Shown here: in pieces, positions 26,601 to 38,200 of the stretch
Numbering within the stretch: the stretch's first letter is position 1
Layout: every line of letters starts with the position of its first letter
Source: an uncultured Bdellovibrionales bacterium
Lineage (GTDB): Bacteria; Bdellovibrionota; Bdellovibrionia; Bdellovibrionales; UBA1609
Assembly: GCA_938002015.1 (NCBI GenBank)
Contig: CALLAU010000029.1
Coordinates: forward strand, 70,169 to 123,218
Direction: 5' to 3'
Length of the DNA: 53,050 nucleotides
Program-made: the position numbers and the translations under genes
Notes under the pieces: generated by a model
Databases searched by the model: none
What the model saw: only the letters and a program-made list of their open reading frames with translations
What the model was told of the DNA's origin: nothing

Positions 26601-28398
26601 GTTCAGTTGGGCCACTAATACCTAAAAAGTTAGGTGGAGCTGTCACATCAGGAACAACTACCGATCTTTGGATCCCAGTTGATGTACAGTTTTGTGTTCC
26701 AAACGGAACCTCAGTTGAATCACAAGCCTCAACAATAACATAAACCTCATCATTATCTGCCAAAGTAAACTCAATAGATGAAACAGGTGCTCCAGTTGGG
26801 CTGTCAGCATGACTCTTTATAACATTAGTTGGAGATCCTGGAGGAGTTGGCTGATTAACCCATATAGTTAACCTATACTCTTTAATATCTGTCGATCCAC
26901 TCGCATTCCATCCAACATCTAAATTTCCAGTTTGATTGTTAAAAGCTAATGATTGAATACCACTAAATGAAGGCGGTGTGATATCAAGTGTATTAATTTG
27001 AAGAGAGTTGTTATTACTAGATAAGTTTCCAGCAAGATCAATTGCTTTAACACAAACCTTATAATACATTTTTTCTGTAACCCCATGAGTTGGGTTATCT
27101 AAATCAAAATTAACATTATTTCCAGATGTATAATCAGATACATTCAACTCTTGCACTAAACTACCATCAGTACATGGATTACTTGAAATAGGAGACGTGT
27201 CTGATAACATCAATACTCTATACTTATCTCCTCCATTGATTGGATCAATTGCTTCTGTATCAATCGCAGTAAAGCTTAATGTAACAACAGAATCTTGAGG
27301 AGAACCTAAAATAAGGTTTGTAATTCCACCAAAGCTTGGCCCAGTAATATCGTTAGCCGAAATTGTTTGAAAAGATGTAACCGCAGATCTTTGTCCCTGT
27401 GGGTCTTCATCTTGAACAATAATATGATAAGTTGTTCCTTCAACTAAAGGAGAAACTTCTAATGTTGTTGGAGGGTCATAAAGTTGAGAACCTGTTAGAT
27501 CATACGTTCTTTCAACTGTATAATCTGCTAGATTTGTTCCACCAGTAGGACCTGTTCTAGAATAAACTATTCTTCTTACTATTCCACCTTGAGCTTCTGA
27601 CCATGGAGCAATGATTTCTAATTTACTACTAACAATTGAAACACCAGTAGCCCCTGCAGTTGTTGGAGCACCTCCATCTGTTGTTGTAACAGTTTGCTGA
27701 ACCATGTTTGTTTCACAAACTCCACCCTCACTACATGCACGAACACCAAATGAATAATCAAGGTCATCACCTAAGCCAGTTAAAGTTGCCTGAGCTGTAC
27801 TTCCAGCAGGAACTACTTGTCTTGCTGGAGCTGTCCAATCAACTGTTAAACCAGGGTTAGCAAAGATTTCATACGTAAATGCTGATACGGGGATATCAAC
27901 AATTGTAGGAGTCCAAGTTACTAAAACCTCAGTTGGAGATTGAACAGATGCACTGTCAATACCTGTAAAACCAGCAGGAGCATTAACGGCTAAAGTAGAG
28001 AGCTGTTGAGATTGATCTCCTTCAGCAAACAAACCATCAAATAAAGCTTCGCAAGTATAGAGATATGTCGCCCCTTCTCTTAACCCATTAATGTCGGTAT
28101 ACGTTGTAGGGTTTGCCGTTGGAGCATCAGGGTTTGAAAAGGACGCAATTTGATTACCATCTCTCTTAATAACGATTCTAGATGCATCATCTGGAAAAGC
28201 AAAGTCAACTTGAATAGAGTTTGTACCTATTCCCTGACCGCCCGTGCAACCATCATAGTTTTGGCTACTATTATCGTTGCCTCCACCAGCTCCACTTCCA
28301 TCATCTGAACCACTACCAGATATGCTCTCCATTACACAGCCTGTTGTTAGTAAGACTGTCAAAACACTAAACAAAAAACCTTGATAGATTTTCTTCAT
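23605..28398 (-). CDS. Large FN3 / IPT / GLUG-repeat lipoprotein
   Basis: 1,597 residues from the ATG at 28398 (GGGGGAATAAAG upstream). The upstream in-frame ATG at 28443 is rejected because it would put 15 polar residues before the signal peptide. The lipobox is LLTTGC, followed by a Gly/Ser/Asp linker. Residues about 50-920 are about ten fibronectin type III-like domains of roughly 95 residues, with Thr/Ser/Asp-rich strands and DITGP/DVTAPP-type linkers. About 926-1025 is an IPT/TIG domain (VSGPVAGGTLIAVYGTGF). About 1100-1560 is a run of GLUG-type repeats (SVGGLVGELSSSDLTNSFAT) likely forming a beta-helix. Such architecture fits a surface adhesin or carbohydrate-binding fibre. It sits between the barrel and motor genes. 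Confidence 0.85.
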   Translation of the reverse strand: MKKIYQGFLFSVLTVLLTTGCVMESISGSGSDDGSGAGGGNDNSSQNYDGCTGGQGIGTNSIQVDFAFPDDASRIVIKRDGNQIASFSNPDAPTANPTTYTDINGLREGATYLYTCEALFDGLFAEGDQSQQLSTLAVNAPAGFTGIDSASVQSPTEVLVTWTPTIVDIPVSAFTYEIFANPGLTVDWTAPARQVVPAGSTAQATLTGLGDDLDYSFGVRACSEGGVCETNMVQQTVTTTDGGAPTTAGATGVSIVSSKLEIIAPWSEAQGGIVRRIVYSRTGPTGGTNLADYTVERTYDLTGSQLYDPPTTLEVSPLVEGTTYHIIVQDEDPQGQRSAVTSFQTISANDITGPSFGGITNLILGSPQDSVVTLSFTAIDTEAIDPINGGDKYRVLMLSDTSPISSNPCTDGSLVQELNVSDYTSGNNVNFDLDNPTHGVTEKMYYKVCVKAIDLAGNLSSNNNSLQINTLDITPPSFSGIQSLAFNNQTGNLDVGWNASGSTDIKEYRLTIWVNQPTPPGSPTNVIKSHADSPTGAPVSSIEFTLADNDEVYVIVEACDSTEVPFGTQNCTSTGIQRSVVVPDVTAPPNFLGISGPTELDTLVEGEIVVKWNAPADWSDYRGFRIYQVDPATSNLTLLKTCACVDYGCTDQITQCTLNGLDAFRTYRLHVRAFDEALNETSYLNPATNFTDKRTIDTTAPTFASNLVIGASPIFDLSWNQGIDNQYASEPGSEITYRVYQNNAPFDFSNPVLPNGNLKTATQDLDFTDSGFVEAQTYYYTICAVDASGNTTCDQLTRNFTVPDVTLPVITNLVSNKTVKGKVWELSWTMNDNISATNDLFVEIRRNISVNGDPATESDQLIYSGLGSTLAVSGDDMSTTQPASLDPLSGSADLDRKIDYLVVVTDEEGNKASSNVTIDSNNSVTVSSVKSVSGPVAGGTLIAVYGTGFTKASENVVGVDSEVLVAGQPCGSAKVLSENAIYCTTPAGSVAGSVEVRVRNQVNDPAFAGNREYSEAALNNGFTYNAVPALCDDPGSWDVTFAAGTGTNLDPYIICDDTHLDNVRTISSSGANFKMGASVDLNSISMDPLGNATSKFEGNFDGDGHMILNWTYSNPAQANIGIFGYVVGDFQISNLGIVDADITANQSIGGLMGVVEGGVNKTGLISNVYVTGSLTGDDFIGGLIGRKQGNHSNFNVIDSYFVGDLTVNGITGYGGGIAGFLGSDTGGFFQSVYSEGTVDGSKVLGGLFGNLGENKQVLDSFSRSVITGTGNVIGGLAGEVKTGALVSNSFVEGGSVSGDDSVGGLVGLLEGDITGSNSIINVTSVGQKAGGLVGAASAGSITDSNSSSLIVGVDSVGGLVGELSSSDLTNSFATGPVTASGTNAGGLIGRVVVSAGITSAINKAYATGLLTITSSGAGGLIGFIETLSTGTLNVSEVFSSSQVGDDFGIPSQQFGGLIGKANLQNNSNVNLSNCYSSGDVFVGSYGGGLLGGYDFTGGTFDISYCYSSSVVNGGASLRGGVFGRSDAALITIDDTYWDSVVSTQSFASGDGGFTGTVTPHTTAEMQDYLNSIYVGWDFSSVWAEPVGGGYPVLQFAQ

Positions 28399-28537
28399 CT
28401 TTATTCCCCCGAACGTACTTCTTAAAGGTGTAAAATTATTCAATTTCTTATCGGATCAACATCTTAAGAATTGACTGTTTTAGCTAAAAACCGTCTTATT
28501 TCTCAACGTTGGTCCAACCCTCCTGTGTTTCATTTTG
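28399..28537 (-). other. Intergenic gap inside the surface-machine operon
   Basis: At 139 nt this is the largest gap in the operon. A near-palindrome (about 28474-28496, core TTTTAGCTAAAA) could form a hairpin, but no T-run follows it in the direction of transcription, so it is not a convincing terminator. An internal promoter is possible; TTGAGA with CTAAAA at 17-nt spacing is visible but weak. Confidence 0.3.
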
Positions 28538-31500
28538 TTACAATTTACCAACTATGTTTATAAACCAACCATAGCTGTTAAAATTAAAATTCGTTAAATC
28601 ATCATTAAAATTCGTAAAGTTAAAACCCACTCCTAATTTTAAATTCCCACCTAAGTGATAATCTAAACCTAACAGCGCTCCATTTTGTAAATCCTTACTC
28701 TCTTCTACATTCACCATTCGATACTCAATTAAAGCATCCCACTTTTTAATTAAATGGTATCTCGCTCTAAGCTGAGCAAACGTTAAACTCGTATCTATCC
28801 AAGGACCTACACCTCTTACAACACGCTCTGAACCTACTTTATAAGCCACTCTTGACCCTAACTCCCAGCGTCTATTTAAATCATAACTACCCTCAAGTGA
28901 GAAAATATTCACTCGCTGATCGTTTCTTGCATTTGCTTGAGCTTGTGAATCTAAATCATAAAGATAGGTGTATTTACCAAAAATATTCCATCTATCGTTT
29001 GTTACTGGACGATATGCAAAACCGAAGTTTCCTTCTATATAACGTGCTAAAGGTGTTGCCAGTAAATCATTTTTTGTCTCAGAATAATCACCTTCTAAAA
29101 AGATTGAAGTAGCTCTAGAGGCCCTATAATTAATGGAGTTGGTAAGAATGATCTGGTCAAAATTATCTCCTCCAGTGTTTTTCACATAAGAAGCTTTAGA
29201 AGAAAATAAGAGTTTATTTTCTTTATTATATACTGCAGATAAACTCACTGCTTCTTTCTCAGTAAGAAGTCCTGTTGATTCTTCTTCAATAGCTCCTTGT
29301 TGAAAAGAGAGCCCCATTGTCCAGAGTCTATCAAGTCTATAATCAAGACCATAAAGCTGATTTATACCTGCTTGATCTGCTGTCTCTGTAAATTGATTTT
29401 CTGTATACCCGCTAAAATTATTATCAAATCTGACTTTTTGACCAAACGTCATTCCACTTGCTTCAGAACCTGAAGTTGTATCAATTGATTGGTCAAAGTT
29501 AGTATAAATTTTATGTCTAGTTGTAATATTATATCCAACACCAACTAAAGCTGTATCTCCTCTATCACCAGTTCCATACTCTCCACTACCTTCCCATTTT
29601 TGACCCATCCTAAACTTAGTACCAACAGAAACTTTATCATTCTCTTGGTAATTCCCTTTTTCATTTAAAGATGTTTGAGCTCTAGTATAAACTTCCCACT
29701 GTGGCTTTAATCTGTGAGAGTATTTAAAACCAAGAAGATGCGCAGAATCATTAGTAGTTGTTGAAGTATCTTTTGTTTCAACAAAATTATACTCACCACT
29801 TAACTTATGCCCTTTTCTTAATTTTCTTCCATAAGAAACTATGTATGTTGAGTCTGTTCTTGTAGAACTCGTCTCGTTTCTAGTTACTTTTGACTTAACA
29901 ACATCTCTGTTATTAAATTTAAGTTCTAAGTCATACCCATACTCAACTAGGTCATTTCCTACTTGTCTTCTTGCTGTAGAAAATCCTTGTTCACTGTCTC
30001 TATACCAAGTTCTTAAAATCCCTTCATGCTCTGTCTCCATAAAGTCATTTAAAAACACCTGCCCCTCAAGCCCCCAAGCAAAAGCAGACTCACCTGGATT
30101 TGATACAAATGGTTTTTGATCAAAAGTAATACCACCATTGTTAGATACAAAGTTAGATTGTGACTGTTCAGACTCTGATCGCGCACCTTCAACTCTAAGA
30201 TAACTTTCACGCCCAATCTTATAAGTTGCATCTATGCCTTGCAAATTATAATCTGTGATGTCTCTACTTTCTTTAACATAAGTGCCTCCAACAGAAAAGT
30301 TGTCATTAAACCACTTATTAACTCTTCCACCAAAAGTAATGTCACTTAAAGCACTAACACTGTCATTATACTCATAATCTGCCACAAGATAGTATCGACT
30401 TTGACTTAAACTATCTCTATCGATTCCTGAGTTCTCATCAGCTAAAACAAAAGTTGTTAAAGCTTGATTTAAAACAATACGACCAGCAAGGTAATCAAAT
30501 TCATAATCAGTATAAGGCTTAAGAATAACACTTGATTTTAACAGCCCTGAATCAGGGTCTCTTATTTCAATCACAAGCTTTTCTGAACCTTGAACAACAT
30601 CGTTATGCCTTAGAGTATAAACTCTACCACCTGTTGCTAAAAACTCGTTATGACCAAAAAGAGTTTGTGGCTCTGATAAAAACGCTCTTACTTCTGTTTT
30701 GTTATCGCCCCACTTTGTTTGCTTCATTGATTTATGCACAACGCTTGCTCCATAAAGCGTTCTATTATATTGAGCAAAAAGTGTATCGTTAATTTCTGAA
30801 TTAAAACTTCCCCAAAGCGCATGTGATTTATCGACTTCAATTTTTACATACATTTTTCCTTGAGTTGGTGTATCTTGAAAAGTATTTGAGTTGTCACCAT
30901 AAACAGGATAGTAACGATCAGGATCGAGTCTTCTAAAAAGAGCTTCAGAATTTTTTTGATGAAGTCCTTTAAACATATCTTCAACAGGACCTTCAGTAGT
31001 ATCTAATTGAGCTGTAATGAGGTACTTTCCTTTGATTTTTCCTTTTAAATAAAATGCTAAACGACCATCAAGGAATGAATCATTGTATCCATCAGAAGCC
31101 GATAGACCTGAAACTTTTTCACTTAAAAAGTTTTGACCAAATCTAAAATCCGCAAGCCCAACCATAAAAAGGTACTTTCCAGTAATTTCAACTTCAAAAG
31201 GTACCGTAAATGTTTCTTTTGCTTGAACATCTGTTACTTCAACTGCAATTTTATGATTACCAACAGGAAAGTGCTCTTCAATTACAAACTTACCATTTTG
31301 ATCAACCGCTAAATTTTGATTTCTGTATGTTACAGTATAGTTTCTTGGAAAAGAGGCACCAACAATTCTAACCCGGCTTCCTCTTAATTGTATATTCTGT
31401 GACAGTAAACTGTTTTGACCCCATATAGATTTTAATGTGCTGTCTTCTGCATTTGCATCAGACTCAGCACTTACTCCAGGCTCGATTCTTTCTTCAAAGC

Positions 31501-32296
31501 TTATTTTCTTTAGTGTAGTAACATCCGATAAATCTTTATCTCCAAAAACTCGCAAATCATAGAATAAAACATCACCTTCTTGAACTTTCATTTCATCAGT
31601 AATCTTAAATTTAATGGAATACAAATCTTTGGAGTCACCCTTGATTTTTTGAATTTCTTCAAGTGGTTTTAAGCCCTCACGCTTGTACACAGTAAGCTCC
31701 CAGCCTCTAATATAAGGAAAGTAATTTGTAAAAACTCTCACTTCAACTTCTTGCGCTTTAGCTTCAAGAAAATCTGGAGCTCTAACTTCTAACTTAGGTT
31801 CACCAAATGCCGAATCTTCGACTGCCCACATGGATGCTCCATTCTTAAATCTCACTCTACCTTGATAAAAGATATCAACACGTCTTTGAAATTGTAACTT
31901 ATCTTTTTCTTCTAGTGCTTTATTTGCGCTTGCATCTGCTCCCGTACTATTAACTTCTTTATTCTCATTATCTTTTGCATTCGAAGTATCCGTTTTTGTC
32001 TCCGCTTTTTTACTTCCTTGATCACTTGAACTAACTTCTTCACTAACATCATTTCCTTTCTTTTTCTCTTGAGCTGGCATTCTTTTACTCTCTATATCAA
32101 CCGCTTCCTCTCCAAATCCTTCTGCTTCAAACACACCAGCTTTAGCCTTTGGAAATCCCTTCCCTTTACTAAAAGATTCTGGAACTCTTCCATCAGCACT
32201 TTCTATATCAGGTTGATTTTCTGGATTAATCTTTGCATTAACATCAAATGACAGAAGAAAGCAGAAACTAAATAAAACAACTATCCACCTACTCAT
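28538..32296 (-). CDS. Large outer-membrane beta-barrel protein of the surface machine
   Basis: 1,252 residues from the ATG at 32296, which has CAGGAGA 6-7 nt upstream; an in-frame ATG at 32317 lies before that site. The start overlaps the giant gene's stop by 8 nt (ATGAGTAG), so translation is coupled. Signal peptide ends near SFDVNA. An acidic Lys/Glu/Ser linker (about 30-130) is followed by periplasmic beta domains (about 140-400) and, from about 410, many amphipathic strands ending in YGWFINIVGKL. The blocks DPDRYYPVYGDNS and DYEFDYLAGRIVLNQ are typical of barrels that accompany or are fused to DUF11-repeat proteins in other bacteria. It probably displays or anchors the giant protein at the outer membrane. 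Confidence 0.8.
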   Translation of the reverse strand: MSRWIVVLFSFCFLLSFDVNAKINPENQPDIESADGRVPESFSKGKGFPKAKAGVFEAEGFGEEAVDIESKRMPAQEKKKGNDVSEEVSSSDQGSKKAETKTDTSNAKDNENKEVNSTGADASANKALEEKDKLQFQRRVDIFYQGRVRFKNGASMWAVEDSAFGEPKLEVRAPDFLEAKAQEVEVRVFTNYFPYIRGWELTVYKREGLKPLEEIQKIKGDSKDLYSIKFKITDEMKVQEGDVLFYDLRVFGDKDLSDVTTLKKISFEERIEPGVSAESDANAEDSTLKSIWGQNSLLSQNIQLRGSRVRIVGASFPRNYTVTYRNQNLAVDQNGKFVIEEHFPVGNHKIAVEVTDVQAKETFTVPFEVEITGKYLFMVGLADFRFGQNFLSEKVSGLSASDGYNDSFLDGRLAFYLKGKIKGKYLITAQLDTTEGPVEDMFKGLHQKNSEALFRRLDPDRYYPVYGDNSNTFQDTPTQGKMYVKIEVDKSHALWGSFNSEINDTLFAQYNRTLYGASVVHKSMKQTKWGDNKTEVRAFLSEPQTLFGHNEFLATGGRVYTLRHNDVVQGSEKLVIEIRDPDSGLLKSSVILKPYTDYEFDYLAGRIVLNQALTTFVLADENSGIDRDSLSQSRYYLVADYEYNDSVSALSDITFGGRVNKWFNDNFSVGGTYVKESRDITDYNLQGIDATYKIGRESYLRVEGARSESEQSQSNFVSNNGGITFDQKPFVSNPGESAFAWGLEGQVFLNDFMETEHEGILRTWYRDSEQGFSTARRQVGNDLVEYGYDLELKFNNRDVVKSKVTRNETSSTRTDSTYIVSYGRKLRKGHKLSGEYNFVETKDTSTTTNDSAHLLGFKYSHRLKPQWEVYTRAQTSLNEKGNYQENDKVSVGTKFRMGQKWEGSGEYGTGDRGDTALVGVGYNITTRHKIYTNFDQSIDTTSGSEASGMTFGQKVRFDNNFSGYTENQFTETADQAGINQLYGLDYRLDRLWTMGLSFQQGAIEEESTGLLTEKEAVSLSAVYNKENKLLFSSKASYVKNTGGDNFDQIILTNSINYRASRATSIFLEGDYSETKNDLLATPLARYIEGNFGFAYRPVTNDRWNIFGKYTYLYDLDSQAQANARNDQRVNIFSLEGSYDLNRRWELGSRVAYKVGSERVVRGVGPWIDTSLTFAQLRARYHLIKKWDALIEYRMVNVEESKDLQNGALLGLDYHLGGNLKLGVGFNFTNFNDDLTNFNFNSYGWFINIVGKL

Positions 32297-35200
32297 TGGA
32301 ACTCTCCTGACCACCATTATTCGCTGGAACTCTATCTAAGATTTCTCTTACTTTATAAGTGAAATCCTTTAAACTACTAGGACTAACTAGGTTCTCTTGC
32401 TCCATTCTAAAATAATCAATTGGATCGTTTATAAATATGTCTCCAGAAATGTCGTATGTAAATCTAACTGGAATCTTCATTTGAGCACTTTCACCAGGCT
32501 TAAGTTCTCCAAGATTCCATGTATCCAGATCCATACTACCTATACTAACTTCTATATTATCAGTTACAGTTATATATTTTGAATCTATTAAGTCTCTTAT
32601 GATAATATTTCTAGCTAACTGCGTACCTATGTTTTTAACTTCAATAATGTAACTATAACCTTCAGACTCATAAATATCTTTTCTACTTAACGATTTTCCA
32701 ATAGCAACTTTTGCTTTATTAATAATATTTACTTTAGAATCAATCTTATCATCTGTAAGGTTTGAATCTTTTTGAGTTAACCTAAGGTTTCTATAATCAG
32801 CATCTTTAGGTTTAATTTTAAATTTTTCAATCATTGTATAAAGATTTAAATAGACTTTCTCTCCTGGATGCACTTCACCAATTTTCCATAAGTTATCTAT
32901 ATGATCACCTTTTGAAACATCTTGAGAAATTAACTTAAATACATTTTTATCATATATTGTTTCAAGTGAAACGTTTGTTGCAACTGCAGGTCCTTTGTTT
33001 TCTAACGTATACTTATAAACTGCCTCAGGTGTACGAACATTACGCTTATCAGGTACAATTTTAACATGGATATCTGACTTATTATCAACTAAAGCCTCTG
33101 CTTTATTTAAATCTACAGTATCATTAGTATCCACTTTATTAATAGTACTACTTATAATTGAAACACCAGCTTTACTTGCCGCAGAGTAAGGCTTAGCTTC
33201 AGCATAAATTCTGACTCTTTCAATATCACCCTTAACTAAGTTAGAAACTGCCCAGTTAAAGCCTTCAACACTTCCTTTTGAAGATTTAATCTTATTAATT
33301 TTTAAGTTATCACTTACTGCAAATTTAATGTCCGCTTCATCAATATATGCTGGGCCATTATTTGATAGTGTTATCTCAAAAATGATATTGTCACGCTCAT
33401 TGATAATTTCTTTTGATTTTAGAACATTTACATGAGCATCTGTCTGCCTATTTATTTTAGTTTTATTATTACCAATATCACCTTGTGCACTGTCATCAGA
33501 TTGATCCATTGAAATTTTCTCAACTAATAAGTCCAGAGATGATTTATTACAATCATAATTAGGATTTACAAAGATCTTAAGTTCAGCTTTAGCATTAAGC
33601 TCTAATGAACCAACATTCCATTTTCTATTTTGTAAAAACTTACCTTTTTCTAAATCATGATTCTCAACTTTTAGGCAACTATCTATTGGAAGATTTAAAC
33701 TTAAGTTCTTAATTAGTGCAGGACCTTTGTTTTCAATATCTATAGTATATGTAAAGCTCTCTCCTAGATCTACAGCTCTTTTGCTTGATGAAATTTTAGT
33801 TACAAGATCAGCTTCATTCTCGATATTAATATTTGCTTGAGTTATAGAACCTTCAAACAATTTATAATCTTGATCCATAAGAACTTGATCAACTCTATCT
33901 CTAATTTCAAGACCACCTGATCCTGGAAGCACTCTAGTTGACCATTTAATTTCAACAAAACCATTAACTTTTATATTCGGAATACTCCAAGTATCTTCAA
34001 GTAGCTTAACTTTCCCAACAGTTGTGACTTTCTCTCTTTTCCCAAATTGCTTAGGCATAACATCTTTAATTTTTAAATTAGTCACTTGAGCTGGACCTTT
34101 ATTTTCAACTCTTATTGTATGATAAACAAATCCACCTTCTTCAACACTTTGATCAGAGAATGTTTTCTGTACTATAACATCAGCATAGTTTCTAACTTTC
34201 GCACTGAAAGATAACACCGAGTTCTCTCTTAGATCTTTTTGATCCATAGAAACCTTTTCAACAGTATCAACTATTGTCATACCACCAGTGCGAGGTAGAA
34301 CTTCAGCTCTTATCACAAGCCTTGCCTCTTCATTCTTTGCAAGTTCTTTAATACTCCATCTATCTCCTTTAAATTTACCCTTCGTGATTTCTTTAAGATC
34401 AATAAATCTGAATTCTTTATTCAAATGATCTGTGATTTTAATATTCTTTGCTAACGCAGGTCCCTGGTTTCTAAGTGTCCATAGAATTTCAACAATCTCA
34501 TTTTCAATTGGCTTGTCATTAGAAATTGTTTTCTTAAGCACTAAATCAGACTCGTTTCTTACTTTAACTACACTATCATAGGTATCTTCTGATAAATCTA
34601 AATCAATTTGATCAAGATTTGTAAGAGATGCTGCTCCATCAAGGCTACTGTCTCCAGAACCTACTTCAGGGCTAATCTTAAATGTTAAGTAAACTCTTTG
34701 TCCTACATCTATTTTATCAATACTCCATAAGTTTTCCTCATATTTACCCTTAGTTAGTGAAGCACTCTCAACAACAAACCTTTCATCTAGCTCAACTGGT
34801 ATTGCAATATTAGTTGCTGGGATTGGCCCATGGTTTTTAGCAGAAACTACGAACTTCATTTTCTCTTGCTCATGCGGAGTTTTCTCTGAAAATTTAGTTA
34901 AAATTTGTAAATCGACATTGTTATTTACTGTAATCACAACATCATCACTATCTAGAGTTTTATTCGTATCAATTTGTTCCATAGTAATTTTTGCTAAACT
35001 TACATATAGATCTCTATCAGCAGTGCCTTTTCTTGGACTTAAAGTAATGACTGCTGTCACTTTTTGACCTTTTAAAATAACCGGAACTTTAAGTTTCTTA
35101 CTAGTTATTGTACCTAAAGATGTCTCTACAGATTCTATCTCAAGGTTTTTATCTATACTTAAATTGATATCCACATTAGTTGCTGCTGCTGGACCAAAAT

Positions 35201-38200
35201 TTTCAACAATAACAGTAGCTTTGAGCTTCTCTTGCTCATCAACTTCAAGTTTTGACAGCGCAAGACTAGTTTGAAGATCTGTTTCGTTTTTAATTCTTCC
35301 AGATACTTCCACATCTTTAAAGACTTTAGCCTTCTCTCTGCCTTCTAAAATAAATCGATCAACTTTAAATGTGAACTTCTCATCACTAGTTAAAATATTT
35401 GTCTTAACCTTAAACTTAAGTCTTGCAGTAGATTTACCTTCTAGACTGTGTAAGTACCATCTTTGCCCGTCATAGTTACCAATTGAAGCCTTTACAGATT
35501 TAGTTAAACTAAACTGCTCAGGAATTGGTATTTGTATTGCTAGATTCTTTGCTTCAACAAGACCCTTATTTCTTACTGTTACATCTACTTCTACTTCATC
35601 TTGCTCATGAGGCTTCTTATTATTAATTTTTATTTTTGCTGATATTTTTGGTAAAGAGTCTTTAATTTCACCAAGAACAGTACTTGCTCTTTCAAGAGAA
35701 AGATTCCTGTTAAATGTTCTTCCACCCCTAGGATCTGCAAAACCTTGAATAGTTACCTTACCCTCAGCATCTTCACCTACTGGTAGAGTACTGATTTCTC
35801 TTCTTAGACTTTCAATTTTCTCAATGTCTTCTTTTCTTAAACTTGATTTTCCAGTATCGAAATAGAATTTTGCAAGTTTTTTACTTTGATAAAGTTTCGG
35901 CATCGACAGAAGTGGAATTCTTACACCAAAGTTAAACTTCGTAAATAGACCGCCTGTGATTCTTTGTACACGAGGATTCTCTGTTGTAAATACTGTTCCT
36001 TTTGGAAGAGTGACTTCATCAACTTTTAAAATATAGTTTGAACCATTGTTATGAGCTGGGTTTATATCCGTTATATGGAATCTACCAAACTCATCAGTCT
36101 CTGAAACTAGTCCATCAACTCCTATGACTCTAACACCGGCTAAACCATCTTCATTAATTCCAAAGTTCTGTATATTGATAAGTAAGAATATTTTTCCATC
36201 AGCCTTAACAAATCTTCTTTCTACAACTAAGTCTTGAGAACTTTGCCCTGACCCAACTAGACCTCTTAAAGATTTTCTAATCTGCCCTTCTTTACTTAGT
36301 ACAATATGAGTTCCTTCTCTTGAGGTAAGTTTTAGATCTTCAATATCTTTTGCTGTCACTTCTAATCTTAACTGAGCAAAAGTGTTCTCTGAATAATCAT
36401 TCTCACTTGTTTTACCTTTAATAGATCCTATATAGAAACTACCATTAGCTGATTGTGTCGCCTTCTTAAAGCCAGATCCTTTATTAATTTCTGCAGTATT
36501 TTCAACAATATTTTCATCAGCAATACCAGTAAACACTCTTACCTTTGAAGCAGATGCTAAGTCTTGGTAACCATCTCCATCTCTATCGTTATAAACTTTT
36601 CCTATAATATGAGTTTGATCGAATATAACATTCTCTTTAACAATAACACTTACCGTCGCAAGACTCGTCACCGTTTTATTTAAGTAATTACCCCAACTAG
36701 ATGCACTCAAACTTGCACCTATTGCTGTAGCTCCAACTCTAGTCATGAACTGTATTCTCGCCATGCTACTGTCCATAACGTCAATTGCATAGTGCATCTC
36801 TCTCTTATCAATTATGAGAGTTTTATCTTCAATTGATGAAGAACTAAAATCAAAACTTGTAAAGACTTCTGATTTAAGATCAAACACTTCATCATCATCA
36901 GTTTCAAAGTCTCCATCAGGACCAGGAAGAACAATTTTAGTAGAACCTTCTACATAACTTAGGCCTTGCGGTAAGTCTATAACAGCATCTAATGGCGTTA
37001 AATCACTTGTTGTTAAGTTTTCAAGTTCAAGTGTCATTCCAAGGAACTCTCCAACCTCAACATTAGTTTTATTTGCTGAAAGTTTAATAACAACAGATCC
37101 ATCACCTAGTACATCTAAGTTCTCTACAAGATCATCTGGAGTAATATTACTATCAGGAATACTTGATCTAATAGCCGTAACAGTATTTGTAATGGTAGTG
37201 TTTGCTGCTTCAAGCCTTGGGTTAACGGTAATATCTAAGGTCGCAATTTCACCAACAGTTAGCGCTCCAATATTCCATGTTGGTGCTGTATAAGAGCCAT
37301 GGCTTGCCACTATATTCTCAATTTCAAGCAGAGGATCAATTGGATCATCAACTTCAATACTACTTACTACTAACGGACCTCTATTGGTTACAGTAATTCT
37401 AAATGTCGCTGTTTCACTATCAAATATTGATTCTACATCTACAGTTTTAACTACATGTATATCAGATTCATTTCTAATATTAATTACTTCTGATAAATCA
37501 TCAGGTGTTAAATTAGTATCGTTTTGATCTAGACTAATTGCCGTTACTGTATTTGTGACTGTTGATCCAGCTGTTCCAGAATTTACAATCACTTCTAAAA
37601 TCAGATCCATTGATGCACCCATATCAAGAGCAGGTATACTCCAAACTGGATCAGTAAACGTTGTTCCTGTAGGAGCTGTTGCACTTACAAGTGTGAACTC
37701 TGTTGGAAGAACATCACTCATTTGAACATTAGTTGCTTGAGCCGGACCATTGTTAGTTGCTGTAATTATAAAGTTAAATGTATCGCCCTCATTTGGAGTG
37801 TTATTGTCTGTAGTTTTAACAATCACAAAATCTGTATCATTATTAATAGAGACATCTACAGTTAAGACATCACCGGCACTAGTATCTACCTGATCAAGAG
37901 TGTAAGTGATTTCGTTTGTAATTGTCTGTCCAGATGTTCCTGGAAGAGCTCTTGCAACAATGTTTAAGATTATTGTATCACCTGAATTAAGTAGCCCAAT
38001 ACTCCATACTTTTGTTGCTTCATCAAAACTTGCTTGGTCAGATGAAACTATCTCTAACTCTGGTGGCCATACATCTGTTAATTCAAGACTTGAAGCTTGT
38101 GCTGGACCATTATTTGTTACTGTTACTGTGTATGTGAAGTCTTCACCCTCATCTACACTTGTTCTATCAACAGATTTTACAATATTAAGATCTAAATCAT

